This document shows, one piece after another, positions 61,110 through 64,000 of a DNA stretch of 64,000 nt. The stretch is from Chryseobacterium cucumeris (GTDB lineage: Bacteria > Bacteroidota > Bacteroidia > Flavobacteriales > Weeksellaceae), in NCBI RefSeq assembly GCF_016775705.1, contig NZ_CP068760.1:3658001-3722000 (forward strand). Direction: 5' to 3'. Below the pieces are notes generated by a model. It had not been told where the DNA came from, did no database searches, and worked only from the letters and a program-made list of their open reading frames with translations. Position numbers and translations under genes: made by a program. Positions within the stretch are counted from its first letter, which is position 1. The number at the start of each line of letters is the position of its first letter.

Positions 61110-62242
61110 TATTTTTTTTCTGTATATAATTGTTGGTATACTTCAGCTATTCTCTTCCAGTCATGATTTTCTAACAATTGCTCCATATCAAAACTATAAT
61201 GATCTTGTTTTTGGATTAAACGTTCAAGCGCCCGTTCGATCGCAGAAACAGAAATGTCTTCCACTTTTTCCCCAATAGAATCATCATAAAAACCGTCGAT
61301 CCCTTCATTTTGTGTGTACATCACCGGTAAACCCTGCAGAAGGGCTTCTATATACACCAGGCCAAAGGTTTCTGCTTTGGAAGGCATTGTAAAGAAATCA
61401 CTTCGTTCATAGTAGGATTTTAAAACAGGCAGACTCTCAACTTTTCCTACAAACTCAAAGGAAGGGTCGTTTTTAATAGAATCAAGGATTCTTTTCTCGT
61501 CATTTCCTCCTCCTCCAATCAGTGTTAATTTTATCTTATTCTGAACCTTGTGATTATAATTCTTAACAGCATTAATAAGGTTAAAGACATTTTTTCCCTT
61601 ATTAAATTTCCCTATATAAAGCAACTGAATGCTTTTTTCATTCTTAACAACATTCCTTTTCATCACCTTTGATTCGATCCAGTAAGGATCTACACCATTT
61701 GGGACCACTGTGAGTTTTTGCTGTACATTCTCCAGGATATGAGACAGTCTTGAATCTTCAAGCATTCTTTTTTTATAGACTGCCGAAATGGTTATGATCT
61801 TATTCGCATTCTGAAGAATTTTTTTTCCGTAGCCTCTTTCGTGCAGAAAATATTTCAAAAACACATTAAGATCAGTATTACGCACTGCTACTATGTAGGG
61901 AATATTATATTTTTTATGAAGTTCATAGGCCGCTCCGCCATCGCTGTACCATGTGTGAGCATGAATAAATTTGACAGTCTTGAGATCTATTTTTGCTTCA
62001 ATGTCCCGTACAATTTTTTTAATTTTTCTCTTATACAAAACCCGATCTGCATATTTTGATAAAATATGGCTGTAGATAATCTGAGAGCGGTTATTTTTAA
62101 AATTTATTTTATTTTTTCCTATTCTGGAAGCCTCCCGAAATGGATTGTATACAATCTGCTCCACCCCGTTACTATCCAGCTCCCTCACTAAATTTTTATA
62201 AACTGTGGATCCTGAGTAATCATTTGTAATGTGGAGTATCAT
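61109..62242 (-). CDS. Glycosyltransferase, GT4 family
   Basis: A 377-residue GT-B glycosyltransferase. FIHAHTWYSDGGAAYELHKK lies in the N-terminal acceptor half; LLYIGKFNKGKNVFNLINAV and SKAETFGLVYIEALLQGLPV form the donor-binding C-terminal half with the E-x7-E-type acid pair. No membrane segment; it works at the inner face of the membrane on a growing surface polysaccharide. Its start and stop overlap the neighbouring genes by one base each. Confidence 0.87.
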   Translation of the reverse strand: MILHITNDYSGSTVYKNLVRELDSNGVEQIVYNPFREASRIGKNKINFKNNRSQIIYSHILSKYADRVLYKRKIKKIVRDIEAKIDLKTVKFIHAHTWYSDGGAAYELHKKYNIPYIVAVRNTDLNVFLKYFLHERGYGKKILQNANKIITISAVYKKRMLEDSRLSHILENVQQKLTVVPNGVDPYWIESKVMKRNVVKNEKSIQLLYIGKFNKGKNVFNLINAVKNYNHKVQNKIKLTLIGGGGNDEKRILDSIKNDPSFEFVGKVESLPVLKSYYERSDFFTMPSKAETFGLVYIEALLQGLPVMYTQNEGIDGFYDDSIGEKVEDISVSAIERALERLIQKQDHYSFDMEQLLENHDWKRIAEVYQQLYTEKK

Positions 62243-63342
62243 TATGGATAAATTGAATTAAACTGCAGCTCTAAAGAGGAATTGTTAATTTTATTACTAT
62301 AATTTGTAAGGTTTTTCTCGACCAAAGGATATAAACTTGTATCAAAATAGATAAGTTTCATCCAGCCATCCGATATTTTCCATCCTGTATTTTGTACACT
62401 TGGATTTGTAGTACCGTCTACATTATCAGCAATACTGTCTCCTTTAAGAATCTTAAGCTTCAGGGTATTGCAGAGGTAACTGAAATTAAAGTCGGTCCAA
62501 TTGGCATTTCCCAATTCTTTTGCCTTTATTAAATATAATACGACATGATTTCCATGTGATACATCCTGTATAACGGGCTTATAATTCTTAATTTTCTGTA
62601 AAGCCTTACAAAAAGCATCCGGATACGTACTGTTCCATGTATAATACAAAACGCTACCTGTGCTTTTATTTAAGATCAGTGCTTTTTTCAGCTGCTGATC
62701 AAACTGATTTACAAACACGGAATATGAGTTTTTATTAGATTCGTCATATTTCATCAGATATAGTGCAACAACTGCCCAGTTTGCTCCGGTATGAAGCCTC
62801 TGATGAAACAATAAAGAATAATCTCCATACTGGCTAAAACTTCTGGCTTTCCATTTATCGAAAGAGTATTTTAAACCACTTTCTATCGCCGGCTGATAAT
62901 TTGTATACAGTTTATTCTTAGCTAAAATATCCAAAAATTCGCCAATGTATCTGAAAAAATATCCTTCTGAAATTAAATGCTCCTGTCCGTTCACTTTTGC
63001 ATTCTGATTACCTTTTCCCACATTCATCACCCAGCCATTTTTTTGGTAAGATGTCTTTGAATTGGTGTCAATCAGGATTGGTTTTATGACAGAAATATTA
63101 GTATCAATATATTTCTTATCTTTTGTTTTAAGATACATATTGTTATTGGCATTGATAAAATATCCTAATGCCATGAAATCGTAAGTATTTTTACTTACCG
63201 ACGACAATTCCATTTTTTGCAAACCATAGCTTTTGGATGCCTGCATATCTGCATTATACCTGCTTACTCTGTTTTGCTGAGCATACGAAAAGCTAAACAG
63301 TAGTACCGCACTAATCTTTATAAAATCACTTAAATATTTCAT
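62242..63342 (-). CDS. Secreted protein, predicted alpha-helical toroid
   Basis: A 366-residue exported protein (Sec signal FIKISAVLLFSFSYAQ). I do not recognise a family, but the many aromatic residues, the helical periodicity and segments such as QRLHTGANWAVVALYLMKYD and DVSHGNHVVLYLIKAKELG suggest an alpha/alpha-toroid fold used by polysaccharide lyases and unsaturated-uronate hydrolases. Lying inside a polysaccharide operon, it may cut the polymer made there. Coupled to both neighbours by short overlaps. The enzyme class is inference. Confidence 0.65.
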   Translation of the reverse strand: MKYLSDFIKISAVLLFSFSYAQQNRVSRYNADMQASKSYGLQKMELSSVSKNTYDFMALGYFINANNNMYLKTKDKKYIDTNISVIKPILIDTNSKTSYQKNGWVMNVGKGNQNAKVNGQEHLISEGYFFRYIGEFLDILAKNKLYTNYQPAIESGLKYSFDKWKARSFSQYGDYSLLFHQRLHTGANWAVVALYLMKYDESNKNSYSVFVNQFDQQLKKALILNKSTGSVLYYTWNSTYPDAFCKALQKIKNYKPVIQDVSHGNHVVLYLIKAKELGNANWTDFNFSYLCNTLKLKILKGDSIADNVDGTTNPSVQNTGWKISDGWMKLIYFDTSLYPLVEKNLTNYSNKINNSSLELQFNSIYP

Positions 63343-64000
63343 AATTATTAATATTATAATTTTGAATCAGATTCTGTAACTGCTTATCATTACCTCCATC
63401 GGCAACGTTTTCCTGGCTTAGTTTAAAAATTGAATTTTTATTTTCAATGGGAATCAGGTTTGAAAAATAATTGGATTTCACAGTCTTTGTCTTATTCAAC
63501 TGAGCCATCATATTCAGCCAGACATCATCCGCCATAAAACATAAGCTGACAAAAACCTCTTTGTTTAAAACTTCTTCACAAAAAAAATTAGTCTTATACA
63601 AAGTTCCTCCCCCACTTGTGTGAAATAGATCAAATGTCGGTCCAAAATTTCCAAAAACCTTTTTCCACTTAGAATATCTGCTTATTGTATCATCATCATT
63701 TCTCACAATTTTATGTGCTCTGTGACAACAGATTGTATCAGGAAATTTTTCATGTAAATCCATTAAATCTTTAATGATATTTGATGGATAAAAGATATCA
63801 TCATCTATTGTTATGATAACGTCATTTTGATATTCTTTAAAGGCGTAGTAATATTTTTTATGAGACCTGAGATCTTCGTCTACAAATTTTATTTCCAGTT
63901 GATTCTTTTTATAGTACCCCATCAAATTATCCGGTATATCTTTTAATTCATTCGGAAACTGATCTTTTGCCAAATACAATACAATTTTATTTGGAAGCTG
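63326..64000 (-). CDS. Glycosyltransferase, C-terminal part (cut by right edge)
   Basis: The frame is open to the right edge (residues QLPNKIVLYLAKDQFP precede the first possible start at 63979). It shows DDD in VIITIDDDIFYPSN and ADDVWLN, a DxD-type donor site of a GT-A glycosyltransferase. It overlaps the downstream gene by 17 bases. The N-terminal part lies outside the window, so the family is not named further. Confidence 0.75.
   Translation of the reverse strand, partial: QLPNKIVLYLAKDQFPNELKDIPDNLMGYYKKNQLEIKFVDEDLRSHKKYYYAFKEYQNDVIITIDDDIFYPSNIIKDLMDLHEKFPDTICCHRAHKIVRNDDDTISRYSKWKKVFGNFGPTFDLFHTSGGGTLYKTNFFCEEVLNKEVFVSLCFMADDVWLNMMAQLNKTKTVKSNYFSNLIPIENKNSIFKLSQENVADGGNDKQLQNLIQNYNINNYEIFK

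Noticed and set aside
1..64000. Insertion sequences, prophage or integrase genes
   Set aside because: No transposase, recombinase or phage structural gene was seen; only short non-coding repeats are present.

Overview
The window looks like a chromosomal segment of a low-GC Bacteroidota bacterium of the Flavobacteriales, most likely Chryseobacterium or a close relative in the Weeksellaceae; this is inferred from protein character, not from a search. Supporting signs are Bacteroidota-type -7 boxes (TAnnTTTG) before many genes with little Shine-Dalgarno sequence, a gldD gene beside mutY, type VI secretion sheath genes of the Bacteroidota subtype (T6SSiii), many lipoproteins, and short palindromic intergenic repeats. 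About 56 protein genes, one tRNA-Asp and one tiny-peptide gene can be supported.

1-13 kb: the end of lgt, an SDR oxidoreductase, a cold-shock-domain protein with a long leader, a complete RND efflux operon (adaptor, pump, outer-membrane factor), cell-surface proteins including an L,D-transpeptidase-like lipoprotein, a 26-residue very basic peptide gene with its own promoter and terminator, queG, a rhodanese and an HD-domain protein. 13-19 kb: alpha/beta hydrolase, nitronate monooxygenase, SurA-like isomerase, PfkB kinase, gldD and mutY.

19-27.6 kb is the main accessory region. It holds the sheath genes tssB and tssC without the rest of the secretion apparatus, a lipoprotein, and an 898-residue protein whose C-terminal half combines a lysozyme-like domain with an M15-like zinc peptidase motif. 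Two lipoprotein genes follow it, the first overlapping by 4 bases. This reads as a peptidoglycan-degrading effector with periplasmic immunity lipoproteins. Base composition falls sharply where the toxin half begins, suggesting an exchanged cassette. A divergent gene beside tssB has residues placed as in kinase-like folds.

27.6-38 kb: tandem M13 metallopeptidases (one lipoprotein, one Sec-exported), a GH18-like/NodB deacetylase/GT2 fusion, a CinA-family protein, a small acidic protein and a lipocalin. 38-43 kb: a LytS/LytTR-type two-component system beside two secreted-protein genes (SIMPL and VWA). Both genes have the same upstream layout: two CACCAAGT direct repeats 21 bases apart, then 35 bases from the second repeat to the -7 box. 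This is the spacing expected of a LytTR operator. 43-51.5 kb: FAD oxidoreductase, SpoIIAA-like protein, MFS transporter with divergent AraC regulator, lipA, an ECF sigma factor and tyrS. 51.5-55.3 kb: a second two-component system (TPR histidine kinase plus LuxR regulator) flanked by two related small lipoproteins. 55-59 kb: esterase, aspartyl protease with PDZ domain, a membrane protein and an L,D-transpeptidase. 59.6-64 kb: tRNA-Asp, then a tightly overlapping surface-polysaccharide operon running off the right edge.

Dispersed between genes are at least three repeat families: an ACCACCCCGTC double-hairpin element (three copies), a CTACCT-rich tract (two clear copies beside that element), and GGGCTAAAGCCC-type short palindromes (three copies).
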